A stretch of 64,000 nt of DNA. It comes from Chitinophaga pinensis. GTDB lineage: Bacteria; Bacteroidota; Bacteroidia; Chitinophagales; Chitinophagaceae. Below the pieces are notes generated by a model. It saw nothing but the letters and a program-made list of their open reading frames with translations, searched no databases and was not told the DNA's origin. Shown piece after piece: positions 25,919 to 35,334 of this stretch (position 1 is its first letter; each line of letters starts with the position of its first letter). The stretch lies in assembly GCA_945862385.1 (NCBI GenBank), contig CAMAXV010000001.1, positions 62,001-126,000 on the forward strand, written 5' to 3'. The translations under genes and the position numbers were made by a program.

Positions 25919-26012
25919 TTTTAAAATCATCACAAAAAAAAATTTATATTTTTTTGGGCAGGACTTGCATTTTTAGAAAACGTTAACTAAATATGTATTC
26001 TAAATCCTTCCC

Positions 26013-26696
26013 ATGAAAAAAATTTTACTCCTCTCAGCGGGCTTATTTGCCTTTATTGCTTCACAAGCACAGACTCAGATCATCCACGCACAGGTAGGCA
26101 CTACAGGAATCGGTATCGGCTATCAGGTTCCAATCAGTTCAAAAGTATCAGCGTACACATCACTTAACTACATGAAAGCAGCACCATCGCTCCTGCTCAA
26201 AGGAAGCGACAACCAGTACCGCGTAAAAGGTACTGCAGATTTCATGCAGTTTGAAATGGCTGTGAAGTGGTATCCTAATGCATATGAAACAAGCTATGGC
26301 GAAACAAATACGGGTCGACTTTTTGTAAAAGGTGGCTTGGCACTCCGCAATACAGGCGAATATCAGCTTAACAGTGACTTCCAAGACATTAAACCCGGAA
26401 ACGCATTTGACCCGATTGATCCCAAAACTAAAAGTCAGGTTTACGCCATTAACACAGCACTCGTTCAACCATTCGCAATCGTTGGCTACCAGCTTTTAAG
26501 AGAAGATAGTCCCTGGACACTTGAAATAGAAGGTGGACTCACCTACCATGGCAGACCGGAAGCAACTACGGTTAATTCATCCGTAGGCGGCAAGGGCATC
26601 ACAACCGGTGTCACCAGCTCCACCAGGGTTTCCGGCATGATTGCAGCAGCGCAGGTTTATCCTGTATTGCGACTTAATATGGGTATGAAATTTTGA
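26013..26696 (+). CDS. Predicted outer-membrane beta-barrel protein
   Basis: 227 aa. Signal peptide MKKILLLSAGLFAFIASQAQ, then beta-strand patterns with turns (GIGIGYQVPISSKVSAYTSL, MQFEMAVKWYPNAYETSYGE, LFVKGGLALRNTGEYQLNSD) and a terminal VLRLNMGMKF ending in Phe, typical for OmpA-like or PorT-like barrels of Bacteroidota. No specific family was recognised. The 94-nt upstream region is AT-rich with poly-A and poly-T tracts; a strong terminator follows. Confidence 0.7.
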   Translation: MKKILLLSAGLFAFIASQAQTQIIHAQVGTTGIGIGYQVPISSKVSAYTSLNYMKAAPSLLLKGSDNQYRVKGTADFMQFEMAVKWYPNAYETSYGETNTGRLFVKGGLALRNTGEYQLNSDFQDIKPGNAFDPIDPKTKSQVYAINTALVQPFAIVGYQLLREDSPWTLEIEGGLTYHGRPEATTVNSSVGGKGITTGVTSSTRVSGMIAAAQVYPVLRLNMGMKF

Positions 26697-26723
26697 TTCT
26701 GATAACTCCTACACGCATCGCGC

Positions 26724-26753
26724 AAACCCCTTCAAAGTGAAGGGGTTTTTTTA
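26724..26753 (+). terminator. Rho-independent terminator
   Basis: AAACCCCTTC (26724-26733) pairs perfectly with GAAGGGGTTT (26739-26748) over a 5-nt loop, and the T-run continues to 26752. It sits 28 nt after the stop of the barrel gene. Confidence 0.9.
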
Positions 26754-26833
26754 TTGAAATAGTGGACTAATAAAAGGCCAAGTTCCCAGACATTAAAAAA
26801 ACATCCCTGTAATTTGCAACTAAATTTAGAGTA

Positions 26834-27478
26834 ATGGAAAGATTGAAATCCCTTGATCCTCCTCACAAAGGCTTACGCAACGCATTATCACAATTTTCAT
26901 TGCTTGCAGGAAGAACGCAATATGACAATATCGATTCAATACAAAAGCTAAAACAACTCGGCAGTGAAGTTTTCCATTTACTCCGTGATCACACCCAGAC
27001 TGAAGAAAAATTTATACTAAAACCATTGGAAGACAGGGTGCCAGGAGCTGCAGCCAGTGATTCTGCAGATCACAAAATTCTTGATGCCCACGAATTTTTA
27101 CTTGAGCAAAAGTTGGCTTCTTTTGATGGAACCCAATCTGATGAAGAGGGGCATGAATTCTACCTGAAGTTCACCGAATTTCACAGTCAATACCTGGAAC
27201 ACATCGCAGAAGAAGATCGGGTAACGGAGAAAATGATGCAGGCTCATTTTACGGATGAAGAATTGATTAGTCACCAGGTGCAGATCATGCAAGAAATGGA
27301 TTTCAAAACTCTTTTGCTTTGGTTCAAGTTCATTGTACCTGCAAGGAGAAATACAGAAAACAAACAAGTACTGACTGCTTTTAAAGCCAATGCTCCTGCT
27401 GAGGCCTATGAAGCTGCCAAAGCCACCATCCTCAGCGTTGTAACTGTTGATGAGTGGGATGCTATGAAGCCGGCTTGA
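26834..27478 (+). CDS. Hemerythrin-like (HHE) protein
   Basis: 214 aa, soluble and mainly helical. The first 130 residues carry the His/Glu pattern of a four-helix di-iron hemerythrin domain: His11 (PPHKGL), His53 with Glu57 (DHTQTEEKF), His80 (SADHKIL), and His117/His123 (FHSQYLEHIAEE). The remaining about 80 residues (FKTLLLWFKFIVPARRNTEN) are helical without known motif. Such proteins bind O2 or NO or act in iron and nitrosative-stress handling; the location 0.9 kb behind nitric oxide synthase makes NO an attractive ligand, but this is inference. It is separated from the preceding gene by a terminator. Confidence 0.82.
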   Translation: MERLKSLDPPHKGLRNALSQFSLLAGRTQYDNIDSIQKLKQLGSEVFHLLRDHTQTEEKFILKPLEDRVPGAAASDSADHKILDAHEFLLEQKLASFDGTQSDEEGHEFYLKFTEFHSQYLEHIAEEDRVTEKMMQAHFTDEELISHQVQIMQEMDFKTLLLWFKFIVPARRNTENKQVLTAFKANAPAEAYEAAKATILSVVTVDEWDAMKPA

Positions 27479-27557
27479 GAAAAAAAAATGACCTTAGACT
27501 AAATTATATTAGAAAAGTATTCCCTGTAAACCCTACCAAAGAAAACCCACCATTAAA

Positions 27558-30416
27558 ATGAAAAAATCAATTAGCCTAAGGGTACTCAAGATTATTACCC
27601 CCGTACTATTTCTTGTTACGGGCTTGCATGCACAGGAAGTGACAGTAAAAGGTCAGGTTCTTGATAATAAAGGTATGGCATTAAGGGGTGTATCAGTTAC
27701 TGCTGTTAAAGGGAAAAATGGCATCACAACAGATGTGGATGGTAATTTCTCATTGATGGTTGACTCCACTGATTTTTTAAGATTCACAGCAGTTAGTATC
27801 CGCACCTTAGAGCTGGCTGTAAATAACAGGTTTATGCTTGTGACCCTTCAGGTGAATGAAGAAGAACTTGATCAGATTGTGCTGGTTGGCAACAGAGGAG
27901 GTGGCAGGGTGAAAACAGAAACACCTGTTCCTGTTGATGTAATCAGGCTGAATCAGCTTGGATTAGGGGATGGTAAGCCGAATTTAACATCGATGCTCAA
28001 TATTGCTGCACCATCCTTCAACTACAATAAAACAAGTGGTTCTGATGGAGCTGATCACATAGACCTGGGAACTCTAAGAGGCCTGGGGCCAGATCAGACA
28101 CTTGTGTTGATTAATGGCAAAAGAAGACATCAGACAGCCTTCATCGCATTATTCGGCACCCGAGGCAGAGGTAATTCAGGAACTGACCTGAATGCTTTTC
28201 CGGAAAATGCCATTGACCGGGTTGAAATTTTGCGGGATGGTGCATCAGCTCAATATGGTTCAGATGCCATGGCTGGTGTAATCAACATCATCCTCAAAAA
28301 GAATACCGGAAAATGGAATATAGACCAGGGTTTTTCTTTTCATGCAGACAAAAACTACAATACCCTCAACAACCCTGATCCTAGTCAGTATTACACAGGT
28401 AAACAACTAGATGGCAGAACTTACAGTTTTTCTGCAGACAATGGCTGGAAATTAGGTAAGAATAATGGCAGTATCCATCTAGCAGTAAACTACCTGAGCA
28501 GGGGTAAAACTTTCAGACAGGTCCCGGATACCAATGTCAGAAAAAATCCGGAAGCATTACCTGTTAACACGATGAGGCGTGCTTTTGGAGAATCTTCCCT
28601 TCAGGCATGGGGCACGATGATAAACCTTGAACTTCCATTAGATAAAAAAGGAACCGTGCTTTATGCCTTCGGAGGTTTCTCAAAAAAATTGGGTGATTCG
28701 TATGCTTTCACGCGCAATGCATCAGCGAGACCAGATCGGTTTCCCGTTGATAATAATGGAAAAATCATCTTTGTGCCGGATATCATGAAAAAGACGAGTG
28801 GTGGCGAAATATTTTACAATCCGCATAATCAGGCACATATAACTGATGTATCATTTGCAGGAGGATTAAAAGGAAAATCACGAAATGAGTGGAACTGGGA
28901 CATCAGCAATACAACCGGACAGAATGATTTTCATTTTTATGGCAACAAAACATTCAACGCTTCCCTGATTAACAGACCTGAAAAAACAAAATTTGATGAT
29001 GGTGGTCTCAGGTTCCTGCAGAGTACAACAAATTTTGACCTGAACCGATCCTTTAAAAGCATAGGAAAAGGGCTGAACATTGCGATGGGAGCTGAATTCA
29101 GGTTTGAGCAATACAACATATTTGCAGGCGAAGAGGCCTCTTATGAGGGATATGACAATGCGTTTGGACAAAGCGCAGGAGCACAGGGTTTTCCTGGATT
29201 TAGCATTGCAGATGTGATTAAAGGCTCAAGAACCAACCTAAGTTTATTCGCGGATGGCGATTTACAGGTTACCGATAACTGGCTGATTAGTGCTGCGGGG
29301 CGCTTAGAAAACTTTTCGGATTTTGGATTTGTTGCTACCGGAAAATTTGCAACAATGGTAAGGCTTGGTAAATTCATTAACTGGAGAGCCTCCTTCAGTT
29401 CCGGATTCAGGGCGCCATCCCTTCAGCAGATTTATTTCAACAACACCATCACTTCCTTCAGTTTTGGAAAACTGGTGCAAAACAGGATAGCATCCAATGT
29501 TGACCCAATCACCAGGGCTGCAGGCATTCCTTTGCTGAAAGAAGAAAATGCCATCAATGTCGGAACTGGATTCACTGCCAAAATTGCCAAAGGTCTGAGG
29601 TTTACATTGGATGGCTATATGGTTAAATTAACAGACAGAATTGTGCTATCTGGCTTATTCAGTGCCGATGACGCTACACTGGATCCTGCATTTACACAAG
29701 CATTAAAAAGCATTGATGTGGCCTCTGCACAGTTTTTTGCCAATGCTGTAAATACCACAAACCTCGGTCTTGATTTTGTGCTTGATTATGCTACAAAGTG
29801 GAAGAATAACACCATAAAGTTTTCTCTCAATGGCAATTTCAATCAAGTAAAAATAGATGATGTCAATATCCCAGCTATGCTCAATGATTCCTACATCCAC
29901 AGAAAATCATTTTTCAGCGACAGGGAAGAGCAGTTCCTCAAAGCCTCTGCACCAGCATCAAAAATTGTATTTGGCGCGGAAATACAACATGGAAAATGGC
30001 ATGTTGGTTTACGGCAGATTTTCTTTGGGAGGATGCAGACGCTTGGCTTTGGATGGTCTGGACTGGCCAGTCAGCGTGGAACCGGTGGACCTGGAGATCC
30101 TGCCATTTCTGGGAACTTTCTTGGTATTGATCCCTATGTAGACATAGATGGATTCAATGATCAGGTCAATGTATTGCCTGAAATATTCAACTACACTGCT
30201 AAAACCACTACCGATCTATATGGCAACTTCAGGTTGAAAGAGAAAATTCAACTTACATTGGGTGTTGATAACCTTTTCAATGTACACCCTGATTATGCTG
30301 GTGTTCCACAGGCCAGGTATCAGTCATTTGTAAACGAAACCGGTGGCCCCTGGGAGTCAGTCCAAATGGGCTTCAACGGCACCAGGTTTTACAGCCGGCT
30401 GAAGTTAACCTTTTAA
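27558..30416 (+). CDS. TonB-dependent outer-membrane receptor with carboxypeptidase-like N-domain
   Basis: 952 aa. Signal peptide to about residue 25 (GLHAQ), carboxypeptidase-regulatory-like domain (VTVKGQVLDNKGMALRGVSV, about 28-110), a TonB-box-like segment around LDQIVLVGNR, a plug domain (about 120-250) with HIDLGTLRGLGPDQTLVLIN and GVINIILKK, then a 22-strand-type barrel ending YSRLKLTF. It should import a substrate across the outer membrane using TonB energy. It is not of the SusC type and no SusD partner is next to it; the substrate cannot be predicted. A TATATTAG stretch about 55 nt upstream resembles a -7 box with one mismatch. Its 3' end faces the ATP-grasp gene at 23 nt. Confidence 0.92.
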   Translation: MKKSISLRVLKIITPVLFLVTGLHAQEVTVKGQVLDNKGMALRGVSVTAVKGKNGITTDVDGNFSLMVDSTDFLRFTAVSIRTLELAVNNRFMLVTLQVNEEELDQIVLVGNRGGGRVKTETPVPVDVIRLNQLGLGDGKPNLTSMLNIAAPSFNYNKTSGSDGADHIDLGTLRGLGPDQTLVLINGKRRHQTAFIALFGTRGRGNSGTDLNAFPENAIDRVEILRDGASAQYGSDAMAGVINIILKKNTGKWNIDQGFSFHADKNYNTLNNPDPSQYYTGKQLDGRTYSFSADNGWKLGKNNGSIHLAVNYLSRGKTFRQVPDTNVRKNPEALPVNTMRRAFGESSLQAWGTMINLELPLDKKGTVLYAFGGFSKKLGDSYAFTRNASARPDRFPVDNNGKIIFVPDIMKKTSGGEIFYNPHNQAHITDVSFAGGLKGKSRNEWNWDISNTTGQNDFHFYGNKTFNASLINRPEKTKFDDGGLRFLQSTTNFDLNRSFKSIGKGLNIAMGAEFRFEQYNIFAGEEASYEGYDNAFGQSAGAQGFPGFSIADVIKGSRTNLSLFADGDLQVTDNWLISAAGRLENFSDFGFVATGKFATMVRLGKFINWRASFSSGFRAPSLQQIYFNNTITSFSFGKLVQNRIASNVDPITRAAGIPLLKEENAINVGTGFTAKIAKGLRFTLDGYMVKLTDRIVLSGLFSADDATLDPAFTQALKSIDVASAQFFANAVNTTNLGLDFVLDYATKWKNNTIKFSLNGNFNQVKIDDVNIPAMLNDSYIHRKSFFSDREEQFLKASAPASKIVFGAEIQHGKWHVGLRQIFFGRMQTLGFGWSGLASQRGTGGPGDPAISGNFLGIDPYVDIDGFNDQVNVLPEIFNYTAKTTTDLYGNFRLKEKIQLTLGVDNLFNVHPDYAGVPQARYQSFVNETGGPWESVQMGFNGTRFYSRLKLTF

Positions 30417-30439
30417 GTGAAATAAGTTTTATGCTATAT

Positions 30440-31378
30440 TCAGAAAGAATAACTAAGTCTCAGCTCGTTTGAATTAGTATAAGTTTGATTTAATCTTATG
30501 CTGTTTTGAAATATATCCAGTATAGACATGCTATTGTATTCAAGCAATGCGGGCAATAAGCTTTTCACAGGATGCAGATTTGGCATCGCATTTACATCCA
30601 ACAAATAAATATCATTGTCTCTCAAGCGAAAATCCATGCGCGACATATACCTCAATCCCAACTGTTTATGGAAGTCAGACGCAATTGTCATCATCTGTTC
30701 CTTGATATTAGTATCCAAATTATATGAAAAAGACCGGCTTGTTCCCCCAAATGAATTACCAGCAACAAAAATAAGTCTGTCTGAATTGGGGATAATTTCT
30801 ACAGGCGGGAGTGCTTTATAGTCTAACCCGGTATCAGATGGAATAACAGCTACTGAAAATTCACGTCCAGCAATATATTCCTGTAGAATGTGTTTGCCAA
30901 AGCTACCAGCTTGAAGCAGATTGCTCATGCTTTCTCCATTTAGGATATGGATACCATGGTGACAACTTCCAAACCGAGGTTTTAAAATATAGGTATGCTG
31001 TTTTTCAAGGACAGTTTTGTGCTGAATGGCAACAGGAACCTGAACACCAAGTTGAACAGCCTTTTTTTCAACCCACAACTTATCTTGTACCTGACGCTGT
31101 ATCCAACCGGGTGAAGAAAGGTGATTTACACGCTGATTATCTAACCAGCTCGCAATTTCATCTTGTGAATGCTCCATGAAACCATAACAGAGGTTAATAA
31201 CACCATCATATTGCTGGAGAATTTTGCCCAGGTAATCACTTGGGTATTCCATGTGTCGGACATCCACCCTATAATGAGGCTCAAGCAGATTTCTAATGAA
31301 ATTTACAGTAAAAGAATCTATATTTTCCTTCCAAGGTGTATACTCACTTTCAGCATAAAGAATAACGAGCGTTTTCAT
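30440..31378 (-). CDS. ATP-grasp ligase, D-Ala-D-Ala-ligase-like
   Basis: 312 aa from the ATG at 31376-31378 (MKTLVILYAESEY); an earlier TTG at 31411 is less likely. The fold order fits the D-alanine-D-alanine ligase group of ATP-grasp enzymes: an N-terminal Rossmann-like part with DGVINLCYGF, the linker DKLWVEKKAVQLGVQVP, the ATP-binding strand YILKPRFGSCHHGI, the loop LQEYIAGREFSVAV, and metal-binding RMDFRLRDNDIYLLDVNAMP. True Ddl has a VHPxxHGxxGEDG-like segment at its start and ENxxPG at its end; these are altered here (NLCYGF, DVNAMPNL). The substrate is probably a different amino acid or peptide. It is not in an obvious operon; the class C hydrolase lies 195 nt upstream on the same strand. 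Confidence 0.75.
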   Translation of the reverse strand: MKTLVILYAESEYTPWKENIDSFTVNFIRNLLEPHYRVDVRHMEYPSDYLGKILQQYDGVINLCYGFMEHSQDEIASWLDNQRVNHLSSPGWIQRQVQDKLWVEKKAVQLGVQVPVAIQHKTVLEKQHTYILKPRFGSCHHGIHILNGESMSNLLQAGSFGKHILQEYIAGREFSVAVIPSDTGLDYKALPPVEIIPNSDRLIFVAGNSFGGTSRSFSYNLDTNIKEQMMTIASDFHKQLGLRYMSRMDFRLRDNDIYLLDVNAMPNLHPVKSLLPALLEYNSMSILDIFQNSIRLNQTYTNSNELRLSYSF

Positions 31379-31573
31379 ACCGCTAAAAAATGTTTGATGA
31401 TGAAATATCAAATGGGGTAAATCGAATAGGAATAAGAGGCAATATTAAGCGTATTGCAATAAGTAATTGTTAGACAATAATCAACTATATATTACCTGAA
31501 TGTGAACGTAATATGATGTTGATCAAAGGGCAATAACTAGCTACAGTTAAATACACGTGTGCGTATTTAAAAC
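31379..31573. other. AT-rich intergenic region before the ATP-grasp gene
   Basis: 195 nt without a credible gene. It must hold the promoter of the ATP-grasp gene on the minus strand, but no perfect TAnnTTTG was found. At 31549-31568 AAATAC and GTATTT flank a CACGTG-like core, a possible weak end signal of the serine hydrolase transcript. Confidence 0.4.
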
Positions 31574-32797
31574 TCATTTACTCAAGGCCTGAAAGGCAAA
31601 TCTTTCAAGCATCGATAACTTACTCGGTAAATCAAACGGTGCACGCTGAAACATGAATAGAGTGATAATCCTCTTTTGTCTGTCAACCAGGTAAGAAGTA
31701 TTGAAAGCTCCACCCCAGAAAAATGAGCCGGGTGTTGCTCCTGTCATTCGGCTTCCTGCTTCTGTGGTAACACCCACTCCGAGTCCGAATGTATTGGGGG
31801 ATTTCATACCACCTGTTATAAATGTTGCCCCGCTGAGTTGTCCGGTACTCAGGCTATCTATCCACCTTTTAGAAATGATAGATTTACCTTTATTATCAAT
31901 ACCATCATTAGCCAGGCAAATCAGCAGTTTCATGTAATCATTTGGCGTTGATACCAAACCTCCCGCACCTGATTCAAGCGAAATAGAATCATTCACAGGG
32001 AAATCAACCGGAAAAACTTTTGTGTCCATTTGTACCAGCTTTCCTGAACCTTCATTGATGGAAACAGGCAATAACCTGTTATGCTTGGATGGAGGTAGCT
32101 TAAAGTAAGTATCCTCCATATTTAATGGTGAAAATATAAACTTATCAAGGTAGGTGCTCAACTTCATCCCACTTACAATTTCAATCCATCTGGCTAAAAC
32201 ATCGGTACTATAACCATAACTAAACCTTGCACCAGGTTCATGAACCAATGGCATACGCGCAATTTGAAGTACTTCTTCTTCGAGCGTCTTATACTTCATT
32301 TGAAGAGATTTATCCAAACCATATTGCTTAAACAGAAGCGCATACTGGGGCCATTCATCAACACTTGAAATCCCGGATGTATGACTCAGGAGATGTCTGA
32401 GGGTAATGGATTTTTTCAGTGGATTAAGTTGAATAGAATCGCCATTTTTAACTGCAACCTTTTGACCTGCAAATTGTGGGATCCACTTTTCTATTGGCGC
32501 ATCCAGACTGATATTGTTTTTTTCAATAAGCTGTAATGCAGCTACAGAAACGATTAATTTAGTTTGTGATGCAATCCTGAAAATAGCATCCATTTTCATT
32601 TCATCAGTGTAATCTGGATTTTTCCAACCGTATGCCTTCTGATGCACAATCCTGCCATCCTTCCACACCATAGCTACCCCACCAGGAACTTTATTACCAT
32701 CAATCAAAGATTGAAAAGTACTGTCTATTTTAGTGAAATTTTGAGCTGTAACTAACGAAGAACTAATTAAGCATGTAAAAAAAACAATCAACCTCAT
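31574..32797 (-). CDS. Secreted serine hydrolase of the class C beta-lactamase/EstB family
   Basis: 407 aa. Signal peptide MRLIVFFTCLISSSLVTAQ. The catalytic SxxK is SQTK within FRIASQTKLIVSVAAL (about residues 75-80). The Tyr motif is in FSYGYSTDVLARWIE, typical for EstB-like esterases and D-aminopeptidases. A late GSFFWGGAFNTSYLVD segment corresponds to the HxG/KTG region. Reaction type is serine-ester or amide hydrolysis in the periplasm; substrate unknown. Beta-lactam resistance should not be assumed, since most members are esterases or peptidases. The 195 nt downstream, up to the ATP-grasp start, is AT-rich. Confidence 0.88.
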   Translation of the reverse strand: MRLIVFFTCLISSSLVTAQNFTKIDSTFQSLIDGNKVPGGVAMVWKDGRIVHQKAYGWKNPDYTDEMKMDAIFRIASQTKLIVSVAALQLIEKNNISLDAPIEKWIPQFAGQKVAVKNGDSIQLNPLKKSITLRHLLSHTSGISSVDEWPQYALLFKQYGLDKSLQMKYKTLEEEVLQIARMPLVHEPGARFSYGYSTDVLARWIEIVSGMKLSTYLDKFIFSPLNMEDTYFKLPPSKHNRLLPVSINEGSGKLVQMDTKVFPVDFPVNDSISLESGAGGLVSTPNDYMKLLICLANDGIDNKGKSIISKRWIDSLSTGQLSGATFITGGMKSPNTFGLGVGVTTEAGSRMTGATPGSFFWGGAFNTSYLVDRQKRIITLFMFQRAPFDLPSKLSMLERFAFQALSK

Positions 32798-32882
32798 ATC
32801 CTGGATTTGAGGCGCGAAATTAAGTCCATCATCGCAGTTGATCGACTATTTAAAGCAACTTCATAATTTGTTAATACAACAT

Positions 32883-33866
32883 TTATAAACCTGTTATAAT
32901 GCTAAGTTGAGGGTATTTAAGCTTTAAGTTATTAATGGCTTCAACTGAAATTTGCGAATTCCAGCAATATACTTTTCTTAATCCCTTCAACTGAACAATA
33001 TATTTCAATCCCTCATCACTTACTGTTGTTCCTACCAGATTAAGGTATTCAAGGTTTTCCAGGTTAGAAAGAACCGATAAAAATGAATCCCCCAGGGGGG
33101 TGTTCCTGATATCAAGTCTTCTGAGTTGTGTCAGCTTCCCAATTAATTTTAAATCAATACCAGTAAGTTGCTGATTAGCAAGACTCAATCCATATATATT
33201 AGCTGAAATGCGAACCAGCTGTTCAAACTGCTGCTGTGTTAATGTATTCATGTTGATTGTAGAAACATCTAACCAGCCACTTCCTTCAGCCAGGAGTCTG
33301 ATGGTAAAGCCGGACGCCTTCAGTTCTTTGATTAATGCAGTATCAACCGGAGCAACAACAGGAAGCTTTGGTCCATTGGGAAGCTCAGTTGTAGCAACCT
33401 GTAACATCTGTCTTACAGTATCCTTAACGTGCTTTTCCGTTTCTTCCTGTTGAGGCCTCAGGAAATCAGCTCCGTGGGTCAGACTTCCTCCTGCATGGCC
33501 GGTAAAAACCATCGCAATGAGCGCAGCAATAAAAACCGGCTGAAAGGCTTTATGTATCTGGTTAGTCTTCAGAATATACCGGTGTAAAAAATATACACAT
33601 CCGCACAGGATAGTAAATGCAATAGCCAACCACTGATGTGTTTCCGCAGCCTGTTCATTGTATTCTCCTGATGTGTTGAGTAAAAACCCGGAGGCCGCAC
33701 TTAATATAGCACTGATCCAGGATAAAAGTAGAATAAAACCAAGCTGTTTGGATAGGCGTACAGACTTATCAGGGTTAAAATAAAAAAGCACAAAGGCTAA
33801 GCTGAATATGCCTATAGGCAGGTGCAGCAGAATGGGATGCAGGTGGCCAAGAAAGGAAGTAATCAT
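32883..33866 (-). CDS. DUF2231-type membrane protein with C-terminal leucine-rich-repeat-like domain
   Basis: 327 aa. The first 140 residues form four membrane helices beginning with HLHPILLHLPIGIFSLAFVL, the DUF2231 signature with conserved His that may bind heme. The C-terminal half has leucine-rich-like repeats (LKLIGKLTQLRRLDIRNTPL, LSNLENLEYLNLVGTTVSD, IVQLKGLRKVYCWNSQIS). In related proteins a PSCyt1 cytochrome domain with CxxCH sits between the two; here no CxxCH is present, only a linker of about 40 residues. The start overlaps the DUF1501 stop as ATGA, so it is the third gene of a three-gene operon with the cytochrome/DUF1549/DUF1553 protein. Confidence 0.82.
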   Translation of the reverse strand: MITSFLGHLHPILLHLPIGIFSLAFVLFYFNPDKSVRLSKQLGFILLLSWISAILSAASGFLLNTSGEYNEQAAETHQWLAIAFTILCGCVYFLHRYILKTNQIHKAFQPVFIAALIAMVFTGHAGGSLTHGADFLRPQQEETEKHVKDTVRQMLQVATTELPNGPKLPVVAPVDTALIKELKASGFTIRLLAEGSGWLDVSTINMNTLTQQQFEQLVRISANIYGLSLANQQLTGIDLKLIGKLTQLRRLDIRNTPLGDSFLSVLSNLENLEYLNLVGTTVSDEGLKYIVQLKGLRKVYCWNSQISVEAINNLKLKYPQLSIITGL

Positions 33867-35329
33867 GCCAGTAAACCATGTACAACATGGCCGGATACAT
33901 CTGTAAGCCTGTACCTCCGCCCCTGCGTCTTGTAAATAAATTGTTCATGGTCAACACCCATCAGGTGCATGAGTGTGGCCTGGAAATCATGAACATGTAC
34001 CTTGTCTTTCACCACATTGTGTGCAAAATCATCTGTTTCACCGTAAACCAATCCGGGCTTCACCCCACCACCTGCCATCCAGATGGAATAACATCCGGGA
34101 TGGTGATCTCTTCCAAAACCTTCCGGTGTCAGTGATCCCTGTGAGAAGCTTGTCCTGCCGAACTCTCCGCCCCAGATGACCAGTGTGTCATCCAGCAATC
34201 CGCGTTGTTTGAGGTCCTTCACCAGCGCTGCAGATGCCTGATCTGTCTGCTTTGTAGCCCTTCGAATACCTGAATAGAGTCCTCCGTGATGGTCCCAACC
34301 AAGGTGATAAAGCTGGATAAACCGCACGTCCTTCTCCGCCAGTCGTCTGGCCATGATACAATTATAGGCGAAGGTGCCAGGCTTTTTCACATCCTCACCA
34401 TACATATCAAGTATATGCTGGGGCTCGTCAGATAAATCAGAGACCGATGGAATAGCCATCTGCATGCGGTAAGCCATTTCATGCTGATTGATCTGACTTT
34501 CTATTTCAGTATCATGCCACACTTCATTCTGCATGCGGTTCATCTTCTTAATAAAGTCAAGTGCCCGTCTCCTGTCCATTCTATCTATGCCCTGCGGATT
34601 AGACAAATAAGGAACAGGATCACTGGCAGACATAAACTGCACACCCTGGTGGTGCGAAGGCAGAAAACCACTGCTCCAGGAAGCATTGCTGATAGGTTGA
34701 TCTCCGCCACCCTTAGAAAGCATAACGATGAAGGATGGCAGGTTTTCATTCATACTGCCGAGTCCGTAACTGAGCCAGGAACCAATACAGGGCCTTCCAC
34801 TGAGCTGGTGGCCAGTCTGGGTAAAAATAACTGCCGGCTCATGGTTGATTTGTTCCGTAAACATCGATTTGACGATACAGAGGTCGTCTGCAATGGAAGC
34901 AATATGGGGAACATGTTCAGAAAAAAAGGCGCCGTTACTGCCATGTTGGGTGAATGTGGCGGAAGGCATGGCAAGTGGAAAAGAATACTGGTTACTGACC
35001 ATACCGGAAATACGGTTCTTTCCAATCACGGAAGGAGGTATTTCCTGTCCGTGCATGCTGTACAATTTTGGCTTGTAATCGAACAGCTCCATCTGAGACG
35101 GACCTCCACTCTGAAAGAGGTAGATGACCCGTTTTGCCCGTGGCTGAAAATGCGGATTAATCAGGGGTTTGTTGATTTCTTCCGCTGCTGCAATGGCCTG
35201 CTTTGCAGCTGGCTTTCTGCTTCCGCATCCCATCAGTGTCTGAAGGGCTACACCTCCAAGACCCAAAACAGATCCTTTCAGGAATTCACGTCTCTTATTT
35301 TCAAAATGGCGATGGAAAAATTCTTCCAT
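33863..35329 (-). CDS. DUF1501 family protein (sulfatase-like fold, Tat-exported)
   Basis: 488 aa. A Tat-type signal (KRREFLKGS, twin Arg at 13-14) is followed by a hydrophobic stretch and a lipobox LMGC (Cys35), so it may be a Tat-exported lipoprotein. The mature part has the DUF1501 features: RVIYLFQSGGPSQMELFDYK, LPSFIVMLSKGGGDQPI, FIQLYHLGWDHHGGLYSGIR, LVIWGGEFGRTSFSQG and GRDHHPGCYSIWMAGGGVK. The fold belongs to the alkaline phosphatase/sulfatase superfamily; activity is not established. It is almost always encoded next to a DUF1549/DUF1553 protein, as here (5 nt behind it). Confidence 0.93.
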   Translation of the reverse strand: MEEFFHRHFENKRREFLKGSVLGLGGVALQTLMGCGSRKPAAKQAIAAAEEINKPLINPHFQPRAKRVIYLFQSGGPSQMELFDYKPKLYSMHGQEIPPSVIGKNRISGMVSNQYSFPLAMPSATFTQHGSNGAFFSEHVPHIASIADDLCIVKSMFTEQINHEPAVIFTQTGHQLSGRPCIGSWLSYGLGSMNENLPSFIVMLSKGGGDQPISNASWSSGFLPSHHQGVQFMSASDPVPYLSNPQGIDRMDRRRALDFIKKMNRMQNEVWHDTEIESQINQHEMAYRMQMAIPSVSDLSDEPQHILDMYGEDVKKPGTFAYNCIMARRLAEKDVRFIQLYHLGWDHHGGLYSGIRRATKQTDQASAALVKDLKQRGLLDDTLVIWGGEFGRTSFSQGSLTPEGFGRDHHPGCYSIWMAGGGVKPGLVYGETDDFAHNVVKDKVHVHDFQATLMHLMGVDHEQFIYKTQGRRYRLTDVSGHVVHGLLA

Positions 35330-35334
35330 GATCG

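Noticed and set aside
31574-32797. Antibiotic-resistance beta-lactamase
   Set aside because: The SxxK and YST motifs fit the broad EstB/class C hydrolase family; nothing shows beta-lactamase activity.
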